A stretch of 61,635 bases of DNA, from assembly GCA_009778065.1 (NCBI GenBank), contig WRKM01000021.1, forward strand, positions 1 through 61,635, written 5' to 3'. The position numbers and the translations under genes are program-made. The stretch comes from Oscillospiraceae bacterium (GTDB lineage Bacteria; Bacillota; Clostridia; Oscillospirales; Ruminococcaceae). Under the pieces are notes generated by a model. It was given only the letters and a program-made list of their open reading frames with translations, was not told where the DNA came from and ran no database searches. Positions 21,874 through 30,769 of this stretch are shown here, piece by piece (within the stretch, counting starts at the first letter, position 1; the number at the start of each line of letters is the position of its first letter).

Positions 21874-22594
21874 ATGTCAAACTTTCCAAATCCACGAAAT
21901 ATTGCCCATACTCACTTTGGTCGTCGGGGTCTAAATAAACCCACACCTGTGCATCTATATACTCATACAAATCACTCCATGTGTCATCTGATATATATTC
22001 AAGCCCCGTCTGCTCGGACCTGCAGATTAAAAATTGTGAGCTGACATCGTTGCGGGAGATGTTCCCTTCGCGAACCTCTGTAACAGTAGCTTTGATTGCA
22101 TACCTGTCGTTTTTCGTGAGCCTTTTGCGTTTTTTGAAGTCGTCCTTTATTTTCGTAATGATTCCGACAGCGATTAGTCCCGCTCCTATTAAAAACAGAA
22201 CAGCACCGCTTATATAAAACGCCGTTTTTTGCTCTGTTTGTAAAAAGCACGGTATGCAACAACTCGCACAAACAATGCCGAAAAAAATTGAAATATTGGA
22301 GAAAGGCTTACCCACATATTTGATTTTTATTTTACGCTTAGAGCCGAATTTTATTTTCACACCGAAGATTCTGCCTATGACAATAATACCGCCTATAATT
22401 AAACCCACCGCAAACACCGCAACAATGCCCGGTCCGCCGCCTTCAATGGTTACTTCAGTATTAAGCAGGTCGGGACGAAGGACGGCTATTACAACAAACC
22501 CGCCCAATCCCATAAGAGCTAATCCCAAAATTGTCCCTATTGCCATTCCTATTAAACGCCAAACTTTCTGAAACATCTCATACATCTCACGCAT
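21872..22594 (-). CDS. Four-helix membrane protein, uncharacterised
   Basis: A 240-residue protein with two pairs of hydrophobic helices (about 12-38, 57-78, 100-118 and 126-148), then a basic stretch (KIKDDFKKRKRLTKNDRY) and a soluble beta-strand domain (YAIKATVTEVREGNISRN to the end) that resembles the OB/SH3-like tail of DUF3592-type proteins. A CASCCIPC cysteine cluster lies next to the third helix. AAGGGGGTTG precedes the ATG. Function unknown. Confidence 0.75.
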   Translation of the reverse strand: MREMYEMFQKVWRLIGMAIGTILGLALMGLGGFVVIAVLRPDLLNTEVTIEGGGPGIVAVFAVGLIIGGIIVIGRIFGVKIKFGSKRKIKIKYVGKPFSNISIFFGIVCASCCIPCFLQTEQKTAFYISGAVLFLIGAGLIAVGIITKIKDDFKKRKRLTKNDRYAIKATVTEVREGNISRNDVSSQFLICRSEQTGLEYISDDTWSDLYEYIDAQVWVYLDPDDQSEYGQYFVDLESLT

Positions 22595-22629
22595 TATTAA
22601 TCAACCCCCTTTTTATAAACTTGTTGTCG

Positions 22630-22827
22630 TCAAACATTATTAAGCAACCACCTTAAATCAACGTGATAGTCCTTGACAAGCGTATAAACCCGAACGTCTC
22701 GCCCGATATAGCGGCTCAAATCCGTCATAACGCTGTCTGAATTAAATTCGGCGGTTTGCCTTGTTATAGGATGAACCCCCTCGCAGACCAAGTATTGCGG
22801 GTTTCTGCATTTTATGGTGATATTCAT
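22630..22827 (-). CDS. Small uncharacterised protein
   Basis: A 65-residue protein from the ATG at 22827 (MNITIKCRNPQYLVCEGVHP). It is mostly beta, with no membrane segment. The ribosome site is weak. It lies 35 bases upstream of the four-helix membrane protein on the same strand and is probably cotranscribed with it. I do not recognise the family. Confidence 0.5.
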   Translation of the reverse strand: MNITIKCRNPQYLVCEGVHPITRQTAEFNSDSVMTDLSRYIGRDVRVYTLVKDYHVDLRWLLNNV

Positions 22828-23042
22828 GTTTTTTTCTGTTCTTATAACCGTGCAATACAGTATAATTATAATGCTTCCATGTAAAATTTGCAATCAATAT
22901 TGCGTAAAAATTTCTTAAAATTCATGTAAAATCCCTGCTATGTAATTTCCGGCTCTTGCGGGGGTCTTCAATACTTAAGATTTTTCGACCCCTCCTGAAA
23001 AATAAAACCGCCTTGTGTTACAGTCGGGAGTCTCAATTTTAT
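22828..23042. other. Gene-free stretch
   Basis: I see no gene. The sequence is AT-rich with a small G-run segment near 22960. It probably carries the minus-strand promoter for the gene at 22827. Confidence 0.4.
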
Positions 23043-23071
23043 TTGACTTTCGAGCGAAAATGTGTTACAAT
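23043..23071 (+). promoter_or_regulatory. Sigma-A promoter left in front of a gene remnant
   Basis: TTGACT (23043-23048), 17-base spacer, TACAAT (23066-23071). The only coding sequence downstream is a GNAT remnant behind a large hairpin. Confidence 0.75.
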
Positions 23072-23105
23072 ACTATTACGTTGGAAGTTAACAGTAGACA
23101 TTTCC

Positions 23106-23140
23106 TCGTGTTTCCCCCGCCTTCGGCGGGGGAAACACGA
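23106..23140. repeat. 16-bp perfect hairpin
   Basis: TCGTGTTTCCCCCGCC pairs perfectly with GGCGGGGGAAACACGA around a TTC loop. There is no T run on either side, so a simple terminator is unlikely. It may be an inserted repeat element that truncated the GNAT gene. Confidence 0.75.
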
Positions 23141-23154
23141 AAAATACTTTTCCC

Positions 23155-23340
23155 ATTGAATCGCGGCACGACCCGCGTAACCCTAATTCCGGAAAAGTTA
23201 TGGCGAAATGCGGTATGAAATATGAGGGACATATGCGGCAAGCCGATTGGAATAATCAAGGGGTTTGTGATTACATGATGTATGCAATTCTTGCAGAGGA
23301 TTATGCCGCTCATGTCGAAATTAAACAACAAAATATTTAA
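23155..23340 (+). pseudogene. C-terminal remnant of a RimJ/RimL-type GNAT acetyltransferase
   Basis: The frame ending at TAA (23338-23340) reads RHDPRNPNSGKVMAKCGMKY, then EGHMRQADWNNQGVCDYMMYAIL. This is the conserved acetyl-CoA-side C-terminus of RimJ/RimL-like acetyltransferases (NPxSxKVMEKCGMKYEG). The N-terminal two thirds are absent. The hairpin and an orphan promoter lie where they should be. Confidence 0.8.
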
Positions 23341-23386
23341 TTTTATTTTGAATATGCTTGACAAGTCAAAATAAAAAGGGTATAAT
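23341..23386 (+). promoter_or_regulatory. Promoter with inverted-repeat operator for second Fic gene
   Basis: TTGACA (23358-23363), 17-base spacer, TATAAT (23381-23386). A perfect 11-base inverted repeat, TTTTATTTTGA (23341-23351) and TCAAAATAAAA (23366-23376), encloses the -35 box, with an inner TTGAC/GTCAA pair. Confidence 0.85.
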
Positions 23387-23423
23387 AGAACTTGTAATTT
23401 TGATTTGCAAGGAGTTTTTGATT

Positions 23424-24569
23424 ATGAAACAAAATCGCGCGGGCGTTTTGAAGACAAACCTATCAGGCGAAGCTACGTATAAATCTTTCGTGCCAACGCC
23501 ATTGCCGCCAAATCCGGGTATTGAATTTGATGGCGATATGGTAAATTTACTTGTTTCGGCAAACAAACAGCTTGCTGTTTTGGATAGCCTATCCTTGCAC
23601 ATTCCGAATGTAAACTTGTTTGTTTCGATGTATGTCCGCAAAGAAGCCTTGATGTCCTCTCAAATTGAGGGAACGCAAGCCACGTTGGATGACGTGCTTG
23701 ACCCGCTGATTGATGAAAACACAAACCGCAATGTCGCCGATGTAATCAGCTATATCAAAGCGACAGACTTTGCCATCGCGCGTCAGAAAGAGTTGCCGCT
23801 GTGCAACCGCCTAATTAAAGAAACTCACGCAGTTTTAATGACGGACGTTAGAGGACATGAAAAATACCCCGGCGAATTTCGCCGCAGTCAAAACTGGATT
23901 GGCGGACAGGGCAGCACTCTCAAAAACGCCCGATTTATCCCACCGAATGTTGACGATATGACTGAGGCTATGAGTGACCTTGAAAAATATATCAATGCCG
24001 ACGACGATTTGGACACACTCATTCGCGTCTCGTTGATTCACTATCAGTTTGAAACAATTCACCCATTTCTTGACGGAAACGGACGCATCGGGCGGTTGCT
24101 CATTACCTTGTTTTTAATGGAAAAAGGCATACTAAACGCACCTGCACTTTATATTTCCTACTTCTTAAAAAAGAACCGCACGGAATATTACGACCGCATG
24201 ATGGAAGTGCGTAATAAAGGCAACTTTGAGCAATGGGTGAAGTTCTTTTTGCTGGCGATTTTAGAGTCGGCGGAGGATGCGGCAGATAAAATTAAGCAAC
24301 TGTCAGCTCTTCATACGAAAAACTCAGAGGTCGCCCTAAAAATGGGTAAAGCCGCAAAAAACGCTATGCTACTGCTTTCGTATCTTGAAGCAAATCCAAT
24401 CATAGAAACTCAAAAAACTGCCGATGCGCTTGGACTTGCTTTCAGCACAACCTCCGCTGCCATCAAGCGGCTTTTAGAAGCCGGAATTTTAGTGCAAAGC
24501 GCAGGAGAACGGCGCAACCGTATTTTTAGTTATGAAGAGTATCTCGCATTGCTTCGTGAGGGGACTTAA
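23424..24569 (+). CDS. Fic-family protein with N-terminal inhibitory motif and winged helix
   Basis: A 381-residue protein from the ATG at 23424 (AAGGAG 9 bases upstream). The Fic motif HPFLDGNGRIGR is intact (H213), and S78-xxx-E82-G83 is the class II inhibitory helix. This is the larger Fic subtype with an N-terminal Fic_N region and a C-terminal winged helix (TQKTADALGLAFSTTSAAIK). It should transfer AMP to proteins and probably represses its own promoter. The histidine phosphatase gene follows after 29 bases. It is unlike the Fic protein at 11871 in overall sequence. Confidence 0.92.
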   Translation: MKQNRAGVLKTNLSGEATYKSFVPTPLPPNPGIEFDGDMVNLLVSANKQLAVLDSLSLHIPNVNLFVSMYVRKEALMSSQIEGTQATLDDVLDPLIDENTNRNVADVISYIKATDFAIARQKELPLCNRLIKETHAVLMTDVRGHEKYPGEFRRSQNWIGGQGSTLKNARFIPPNVDDMTEAMSDLEKYINADDDLDTLIRVSLIHYQFETIHPFLDGNGRIGRLLITLFLMEKGILNAPALYISYFLKKNRTEYYDRMMEVRNKGNFEQWVKFFLLAILESAEDAADKIKQLSALHTKNSEVALKMGKAAKNAMLLLSYLEANPIIETQKTADALGLAFSTTSAAIKRLLEAGILVQSAGERRNRIFSYEEYLALLREGT

Positions 24570-24598
24570 ACGGTGTCAGCCAAAATAAAGGAGAAAAA

Positions 24599-25171
24599 AT
24601 GGAACTATATGTATCAAGACACGGTGAAACTTTGTCGAACGCTCAAAGGCGGTTGACGGGCAGTATTAATCCCCCTTTGTCTGAAAAGGGGATTGAACAG
24701 GCGAAAGAATTGGGAAAATCTCTTGAGGATATTTCTTTTGATGCGGTATACAGTAGCCCTCTTACCCGAGCCGTTGAAACTGTAAAAACGGCGTTCGGTG
24801 ATAAATATAAAATTATTACCGATAAACGGTTAGTTGAAATAAATCTCGGCGATATGGAAGGCATGACTTATGAGGATGTAATTATTAAATATCCCGAATC
24901 GGGAATGTTGTTTTTTACAGACCCCGTGCGGTATAAAACCATACCGAACGGAGAGCATTTAGAAGATATGCTAATTAGAATTTCCTCATTTCTTGATGAT
25001 ATAACAGAGAGCGGTTATGACAAGGTTTTCGTATTAACGCACGGATACGCCATGCGGGTTATGCACGCTTGTGTCAACGGAGGAACGGTTTCGGCAATCG
25101 GAGAGGCTCCGCAGTATTCAAATTGCGTTTTGGAAAGATATACATACAACGGTAGTAATTGGGAAATATAA
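24599..25171 (+). CDS. Histidine phosphatase (phosphoglycerate mutase-like)
   Basis: A 190-residue enzyme of the histidine phosphatase superfamily. R7-H8-G9-E10 is the catalytic phosphohistidine motif, YSSPLTRAVET carries the second Arg, EINLGDMEGMTYED the acid region, and VLTHGYAMRVM the second catalytic His. Its size fits broad-specificity phosphatases (CobC/PhoE-like) rather than glycolytic mutase. AAAGGAG lies 6 bases before the ATG. It is cotranscribed with the Fic gene. Confidence 0.9.
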   Translation: MELYVSRHGETLSNAQRRLTGSINPPLSEKGIEQAKELGKSLEDISFDAVYSSPLTRAVETVKTAFGDKYKIITDKRLVEINLGDMEGMTYEDVIIKYPESGMLFFTDPVRYKTIPNGEHLEDMLIRISSFLDDITESGYDKVFVLTHGYAMRVMHACVNGGTVSAIGEAPQYSNCVLERYTYNGSNWEI

Positions 25172-25248
25172 AAAATATAGCTTAGCATTTCCTTTCAAGT
25201 ATTATACACTATAATACTGCACACAATATCCAATATTCGGTAAGGATT

Positions 25249-27102
25249 CTACCGGGATTTCAGAACCCGCTCAAACTGACTGTTATAAAGCTCGGCGTAA
25301 AAACCGTTCTTTTGAAGAAGCTCGATATGATTTCCTTTTTCAATAATATCGCCGTCCTTCATGACCAAAATCAAGTCGGCGTTTTTTATTGTTGAAAGTC
25401 TGTGTGCTATTACAAAAGATGTTCTGCCGTGAGTGAGTTTATCCATAGCATCCTGTACAAGCCTTTCGGTACGGGTGTCTACCGAGCTTGTAGCTTCGTC
25501 TAATATTAAAAGCGGCGAGTTTTGAACCATAGCACGGGCAATAGTGAGCAGTTGCTTTTGTCCTGCCGATAAACTGATTTTGTCATTCAGCATAGTGTTG
25601 TAGCCGCCGGGCAACGTCCGAATAAAGTGATGAAGCCCTACCGCTTTACACGCATATTTTACTTCATCGTCGGTAACTGCTTGTTTTGAGTATATAATAT
25701 TTTCTTTGATTGTACCCTCGAAGAGCCATGTATCTTGCAACACCATACAAAACTGCTCATGCACGTTTTCTCTTGTAACTTGTCCGAGCGGTATACCATC
25801 AAGGCAAATCTCGCCGCTGTCAATCTCATAAAACCGCATGAGAAGATTCACCATTGTCGTTTTCCCCGCGCCTGTCGGACCCACAACAGCGACTTTTTGA
25901 CCCGCACTTACATTAGCGGAAAAGGAATTAATAATAATCTTGTCTTTTTCATACCCGAAACGGACGTTTTTAAATTCTACGTTTCCTTCTACGTTTTCTA
26001 ATTTTCTGACTTTTTGACTTTCATCGGTGAGTTCTTCTTCATCGAAAAATTCAAATACACGCTCGCTCGCCGCGGCGGTTCTTTGCAATTGTTGCATAGC
26101 CTGAGCCAATTGTGCGAGCGGTTGTGTAAAAAGGCGAATGTAAATCATAAAAGCCACGATTACGCCGAATGAAATTGTACCGTTCATAGCAAGTACAGCC
26201 CCAACGACGCACACCGCCACATAACCGAAATTTCCGATAAAGTGCATAATCGGCATCATCAAACCTGATATAAACTGTGACTTCCAACCGCTTTCAAAAA
26301 GCGTTTCATTAATTTCTTCAAAAGTTTTCTTCGCTTCTTTCCCGCCGTTATAAGCTTTTACAATATCATGACCTGAATATACCTCCTCGATATGACCGTT
26401 TAAAGCTCCGAGTCCCTCTTGCTGAATTTTAAAATACTTTTGGGATTTTGACATAATAACGGCTATAAGTATAAATCCGATGAATGATGAACCTATTGCA
26501 GTAAGTGCCAAAATAGGGCTGTTATAAAACATCATAATCAACGAGCCGAAAAACATTGCACTCGCCCTTACTAAAGTGTTAAGACTTTGGTTGAGTGTCT
26601 GCCCTATGGTATCGACATCGTTTGTAACGCGGCTGATTACATCGCCGTGGGTTGTTTTATTAAAGTATTTGAGCGGAATTTTATTAATTTTTTTCGATAT
26701 TCCGCCACGCATATTTCTTGATATTTTTGCGGTAATGGTAGCCATAATAAGGTTTTCGATAAGACTGAGCAGTGCCGCCGAAGAATAGAAGAAAACGAGA
26801 ATTAAAGCAATGTGAGTTATTACAGCAAAATCAATTGCTCCGATTACGGGCTGACCGTTTATTACAGCGGGAAGCCCTTTAATAATTTCATTTGCAATGT
26901 CTTTCAATTTATCCGGTCCTATAATTTGAAGTACCGTACCGAGTGCAGAAATGAAGAGTGCAATCAGAATAAAAGGCATATATTTTTTACAATAACGGAG
27001 CAGTTTAATTAAAGTACCTTTAAAATCTTTAGCCTTTTCGCCGCTTCCCTGTGCATTAGCCGAAAATCGCCCCGCGCCGTAGCGTGTTCTGTTTCCGCTC
27101 AT
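25249..27102 (-). CDS. ABC exporter half, canonical nucleotide site
   Basis: A 617-residue half transporter: six membrane helices (about 40-330) and a nucleotide-binding domain with Walker A GPTGAGKTT, signature LSAGQKQ, Walker B LLILDEATS with the catalytic Glu, and switch His in IAHRLSTI. The ATG overlaps the end of the partner gene by 4 bases. Together they should form a heterodimeric multidrug- or peptide-type exporter in the cytoplasmic membrane. The N-terminal 25 residues (MSGNRTRYGAGRFS) are a Gly/Arg-rich leader common in this subgroup. Confidence 0.93.
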   Translation of the reverse strand: MSGNRTRYGAGRFSANAQGSGEKAKDFKGTLIKLLRYCKKYMPFILIALFISALGTVLQIIGPDKLKDIANEIIKGLPAVINGQPVIGAIDFAVITHIALILVFFYSSAALLSLIENLIMATITAKISRNMRGGISKKINKIPLKYFNKTTHGDVISRVTNDVDTIGQTLNQSLNTLVRASAMFFGSLIMMFYNSPILALTAIGSSFIGFILIAVIMSKSQKYFKIQQEGLGALNGHIEEVYSGHDIVKAYNGGKEAKKTFEEINETLFESGWKSQFISGLMMPIMHFIGNFGYVAVCVVGAVLAMNGTISFGVIVAFMIYIRLFTQPLAQLAQAMQQLQRTAAASERVFEFFDEEELTDESQKVRKLENVEGNVEFKNVRFGYEKDKIIINSFSANVSAGQKVAVVGPTGAGKTTMVNLLMRFYEIDSGEICLDGIPLGQVTRENVHEQFCMVLQDTWLFEGTIKENIIYSKQAVTDDEVKYACKAVGLHHFIRTLPGGYNTMLNDKISLSAGQKQLLTIARAMVQNSPLLILDEATSSVDTRTERLVQDAMDKLTHGRTSFVIAHRLSTIKNADLILVMKDGDIIEKGNHIELLQKNGFYAELYNSQFERVLKSR

Positions 27103-28856
27103 GATGCTAACTCCTCCTCGCTCAACTGTGACATAGCTATTTCTTTATAAACATCACAGCTTTGAAGTAACTCCTTATGCGTTCCTTCCCCGACTATTTT
27201 TCCCTCATCGAGTACGATAATTTTGTCTGCATCCATGATTGTGCCTATTCTTTGTGCAACGATTAGACTTGTTATTCCTTCTGTTTTTGTTTTCAAGGTT
27301 TTGCGTAAAACGCTGTCGGTTTTATAATCCAAAGCCGAAAAAGAATCATCAAATATATATATTTCGGGTTTTCGGCATACAGCACGCGCAATAGCGAGCC
27401 GCTGTTTCTGTCCGCCCGATATGTTAGTCCCGCCTTGTGCGATTTCGGCATTGTAACCGCCGTCCATTTTCTCGACAAAATCTGCCCCCTGCGCGATTTC
27501 TACAGCCCATTCTACCTCGTCTCCGTTGTCCCCGTAGGCTACGTTTGAGGCGACTGTCCCTTTAAATATTACCGCTTTTTGCGGAACATAGCCTATTTTA
27601 TTTAAGAGCGACTCCAATTTATACTGATTTACATTTATTCCGTCAACTAAAACTTCGCCCTGCGTCACATCGAAGAAACGGGGGATTAAATTTACGAGGG
27701 TTGTTTTCCCGCTGCCTGTTGAACCGATAAAGGCGACAGTCTGCCCTTTTTTTACGGAAAAACTTATATTTTGAAGAACATATTCCTCCGCATTTTCCGC
27801 ATCGGGATATTTAAAACATACATTATTGAATACAACCTCTCCGCATCTGCCCGATTCTCCTTCTTTTCGGGAACCGTCCTTGACTGCGGGTCGGGTATCA
27901 AGGACTTCATTTATACGTTTTGCCGATACACTCGCCCTCGGCATCATAATGAACAGCATCACAAGCATCATAAAAGCCATAATTACCTGCATTGCATAAT
28001 TTGAAAAAACTACCATATTTGAAAATATCAGAAGCTTTTCAGTAGCTTCTGCCGCATTTATTAAATATGCACCAATCCAGTAAATCGAAAGCGAAAGACC
28101 GTTCATGATTACTGTCATTACGGGCATCATTACCGTCATGGCGCGGTTTGTAAACAGCTGTGTGTCCGTGAGTTCTTTATTGGCTTTTTCAAATTTTTGC
28201 TCCTGATAGCCCTCTGCGTTATAAGCGCGGACTACGCGCAGTCCTGTAAGATTTTCTCTCGTTACGCGGGTGATATTATCGGTAAGGATTTGCATTTTTT
28301 TAAATTTAGGGACGACAAAAATCATGAGAAATGTTACCGTCAGCAGTACAATAAATACCGCCGCCCCTGTAACCATAGTCCATTCAAAACCTTTTCCCGC
28401 AATTTTTGTCACCGCCCAAACCGCTAATATGGGAGCTTTTATAACCAACTGCAAAGCCATTACAAAAAGCATTTGCACCTGGGTAATATCATTGGTTGAA
28501 CGGGTGATAAGGCTTGATGTTGAAAAGCGGTTAATCTCTTCTGCCGAAAAAGACTCCACCTTATTGAACAACAAACTTCTCAGTCTCTGCGAATATGAAG
28601 CTCCTATACGCGCCGCAAAAAAACCGACAACAATGGCGGTTGTAAGGCTCCCTAAAGCACAAAGCATCATGTAACCGCCTGCCGTCCAAATATCTTTCAT
28701 GCTGTTTTCATTTATGCCGGGTGTTTGAACAAGCTGTGTGATTTCAGCCATAAAGTCAGGCAGTTTTAAATCAAGCCAAACCCCCGCAACAATAAATATA
28801 AGGCTGAAAAAGATTTGAGCCCATTCTTTTACTTTTAAGTATTTTAATATTTTCAT
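27099..28856 (-). CDS. ABC exporter half, degenerate nucleotide site
   Basis: A 585-residue half transporter with six membrane helices and a nucleotide-binding domain: Walker A GSTGSGKTT, signature ISGGQKQ, Walker B IYIFDDSFS with Asp in place of the catalytic Glu, and Gln in place of the switch His (VAQRIGTI). The pair of changes marks it as the degenerate-site subunit of a heterodimer. It is the first gene of the two-gene operon, with its own promoter immediately upstream. Confidence 0.93.
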   Translation of the reverse strand: MKILKYLKVKEWAQIFFSLIFIVAGVWLDLKLPDFMAEITQLVQTPGINENSMKDIWTAGGYMMLCALGSLTTAIVVGFFAARIGASYSQRLRSLLFNKVESFSAEEINRFSTSSLITRSTNDITQVQMLFVMALQLVIKAPILAVWAVTKIAGKGFEWTMVTGAAVFIVLLTVTFLMIFVVPKFKKMQILTDNITRVTRENLTGLRVVRAYNAEGYQEQKFEKANKELTDTQLFTNRAMTVMMPVMTVIMNGLSLSIYWIGAYLINAAEATEKLLIFSNMVVFSNYAMQVIMAFMMLVMLFIMMPRASVSAKRINEVLDTRPAVKDGSRKEGESGRCGEVVFNNVCFKYPDAENAEEYVLQNISFSVKKGQTVAFIGSTGSGKTTLVNLIPRFFDVTQGEVLVDGINVNQYKLESLLNKIGYVPQKAVIFKGTVASNVAYGDNGDEVEWAVEIAQGADFVEKMDGGYNAEIAQGGTNISGGQKQRLAIARAVCRKPEIYIFDDSFSALDYKTDSVLRKTLKTKTEGITSLIVAQRIGTIMDADKIIVLDEGKIVGEGTHKELLQSCDVYKEIAMSQLSEEELAS

Positions 28857-28862
28857 AGAATT

Positions 28863-28891
28863 ATTTTAACATTACATTTACGTTTTGTCAA
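28863..28891 (-). promoter_or_regulatory. Promoter of the ABC exporter operon
   Basis: Minus strand: TTGACA (28891-28886), 17-base spacer, TAAAAT (28868-28863), very close to the start codon at 28856, so the leader would be very short or absent. Confidence 0.7.
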
Positions 28892-28948
28892 ACTTTATTT
28901 TAGCGGGTGTATAATATAACAAATTTTTAGGGGGTGGGGCGAATTTGC

Positions 28949-28970
28949 GGGACGCCGTGGGCGGCGTCCC
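28949..28970. repeat. GGGACGCC hairpin repeat
   Basis: GGGACGCCG pairs with CGGCGTCCC over a short loop, followed by CCTACGG. A related element (GGACGCC/GGCGTCC, preceded by GTAG) lies at 31374-31393. They look like a dispersed intergenic palindrome family. Confidence 0.55.
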
Positions 28971-28983
28971 CTACGGAATGGGG

Positions 28984-29012
28984 TTGACTTTTCGGGGCGG
29001 GCGTGGTAGAAT
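28984..29012 (+). promoter_or_regulatory. Promoter of VapB-like gene
   Basis: TTGACT (28984-28989), 17-base spacer, TAGAAT (29007-29012), 33 bases before the ATG. Confidence 0.75.
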
Positions 29013-29044
29013 GGGATTATGAGAATTTTGGGGAGGTAGTCATT

Positions 29045-29296
29045 ATGCAAGCGTATCCGGCTTATTGTAATAATGGTCGCATCATACCGATAGGAAACCC
29101 GTTTATACCGAACGGGTCAAATCTTATAATAACCGTTTTGGACGAAAAGATGTTCACAAGTATTGACACGAGCAAAAATGACAGAATGGCTTTATGGGAA
29201 GAAGTAAAAAAGCTTCATGGTATTGTTCGTCCGGACATTGACGAGAAGACGGAATTGGCGAAAGCGAGGGACGAAAAGTATGGTCGTCTTAGTTGA
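29045..29296 (+). CDS. Antitoxin-like protein (VapB role) of a broken pair
   Basis: An 83-residue protein from the ATG at 29045 (GGGAGG upstream). The N-terminal half is beta-like (GRIIPIGNPFIPNGSNLIIT), and the C-terminal half is a charged helix (MALWEEVKKLHGIV, then DEKTELAKARDEKYG), as in antitoxins that pair with PIN-domain toxins. The end overlaps the start of a PIN remnant by 17 bases, the usual VapBC arrangement. Confidence 0.7.
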   Translation: MQAYPAYCNNGRIIPIGNPFIPNGSNLIITVLDEKMFTSIDTSKNDRMALWEEVKKLHGIVRPDIDEKTELAKARDEKYGRLS

Positions 29297-29441
29297 TACG
29301 AATGTGATTTTAGATTATATACCCAAAAGCCGTCTGCGTTCAAAGCAGACGGCTTTTATTATAGGAACTTTTGCGTTATATTATAAGAAAACAAAACCTA
29401 CTCAAAAAACTGTGAGATTAATACTATTAATATTAATATAG
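29280..29441 (+). pseudogene. Truncated VapC-type PIN-domain toxin
   Basis: From the ATG at 29280 the frame gives MVVLVDTNVILDYI, the start of a PIN domain with its first catalytic Asp, then departs from the family and runs through a terminator-like hairpin into non-homologous sequence. About 115 residues and the remaining acidic ligands are missing, so no nuclease is made. Confidence 0.8.
29325..29357. terminator. Terminator within the VapC remnant
   Basis: AAAAGCCGTCTGC pairs with GCAGACGGCTTTT over a 7-base loop. It is symmetrical, with A and T runs on either side, so it may serve the VapB-like gene and the converging NSS transporter gene (stop at 29398). Confidence 0.85.
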
Positions 29442-30735
29442 GTGCAATGAATTTTATAAGCCATGACCATACGAGTTTTAATTTGAAGACATAGCCGGGT
29501 GTACTCTCAATTTCGGCGATTGCATGCTTCGGTTTCCAAAACCAACCTATGATTATACAGGTTAGAAGACCGCCAATCGGCAGGATAATGTTACTGACGA
29601 AAAAGTCAACCGAGTCGAAAATATTCATACCCGTACCCAAAAAATTGTCGCCGCTGAAAACCGTCCCCTTTGATAAGGACATTGAGTTAGGGATGGCGAG
29701 TACGCAGAAAATTAATGAAAGAATCATGACAGAGGGTTTACGTTTCCATTTCCAGGTGTCGATAGTAAAGGAACAACACGCCTCTAAAAGTGAAATTGCC
29801 GAGGTAAGCGCGGCGACCGATAACAGCAGGAAAAATGTCGCGCCGATAAGTCTGCCTATAGGCATTTGCTCGAATGTTGCGGGGAGCGTTGTAAACATCA
29901 GACCTGCACCCTCGTTCGGACTACCGCCGGTTGAGAACACAGCCGGAAAAATCGCCATACCCGCAAGAAGAGCCGCCACTGTATCAAGACCCGCGATTAC
30001 AACAGCGGTTTTGGGCAGTGCGGTATCTTTTTTTATATAACTGCCGTATGTAATTAAAACCCCTATCGCAATGCTCATCGAAAAGAACACCTGACCCAAT
30101 GCGTAGGGTATCGTTTTCATAGAGAAACCTTGTGGGTTTGTGAACATGAATTTAAGTCCCTCGACCGCGTTCGGAAGAGTGAGAGAATATGCGACAATTA
30201 TGACCAATACAACGAAAAAAGCAGGCATCATGATTTTTCCGGCTTTTTCAATTCCCGAAGCACCGAACAGGCAGACAAAACAAGTCAGTCCGATAAATAA
30301 AAAATTCCAAAGCACGGGCTGCCACGAGCCGAAAGTAAGCGAACCTTCTGTAAATGCGGCAAAATCCGCACCCGAACCCGTGAATATGTAAGAAAACATA
30401 TATTTTAATGCCCAACCGCCGACTATTCCGTAAAATGTCATAAAAAGAAACGGTGCGGATATTGCCAAAACGCCGACAAACCCCGAACCTTTTTGCAATT
30501 TGGAATATGCTGAAACAGGACTCAATCCGGTATACCGTCCTATTGTGATTTCACCGAGCATGACAGGCAAGCCTAATAACACAATAAAGACCAAATATAT
30601 TAAAAGAAACCAGAAACCTCCGTTGTCCCCCATCATATAGGGAAATCTCCACATATTTCCGACGCCTATGGCAGAACCCGCCCCCGCTAAAATAAACCCT
30701 AATGACGATGTGAAACTCCCTCTGTTATTTTTCAT
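29398..30735 (-). CDS. Sodium-dependent NSS-family transporter
   Basis: A 445-residue membrane protein of the neurotransmitter:sodium symporter family, with about 11 helices as in LeuT-like bacterial members. The TM1 signature AGAGSAIGVGNMWRFPY contains the unwound sodium/substrate site. Further family segments are GGFWFLLIYLVFIVLLGLPV and QVFFSMSIAIGVLITYGSY. It probably imports an amino acid with sodium. It lies 34 bases downstream of the ComFB-like gene on the same strand. Confidence 0.92.
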   Translation of the reverse strand: MKNNRGSFTSSLGFILAGAGSAIGVGNMWRFPYMMGDNGGFWFLLIYLVFIVLLGLPVMLGEITIGRYTGLSPVSAYSKLQKGSGFVGVLAISAPFLFMTFYGIVGGWALKYMFSYIFTGSGADFAAFTEGSLTFGSWQPVLWNFLFIGLTCFVCLFGASGIEKAGKIMMPAFFVVLVIIVAYSLTLPNAVEGLKFMFTNPQGFSMKTIPYALGQVFFSMSIAIGVLITYGSYIKKDTALPKTAVVIAGLDTVAALLAGMAIFPAVFSTGGSPNEGAGLMFTTLPATFEQMPIGRLIGATFFLLLSVAALTSAISLLEACCSFTIDTWKWKRKPSVMILSLIFCVLAIPNSMSLSKGTVFSGDNFLGTGMNIFDSVDFFVSNIILPIGGLLTCIIIGWFWKPKHAIAEIESTPGYVFKLKLVWSWLIKFIAPILILIVLISQFFE

Positions 30736-30769
30736 CCTTTTCCCCTTTTTTGATATTTATATAGTTCAT

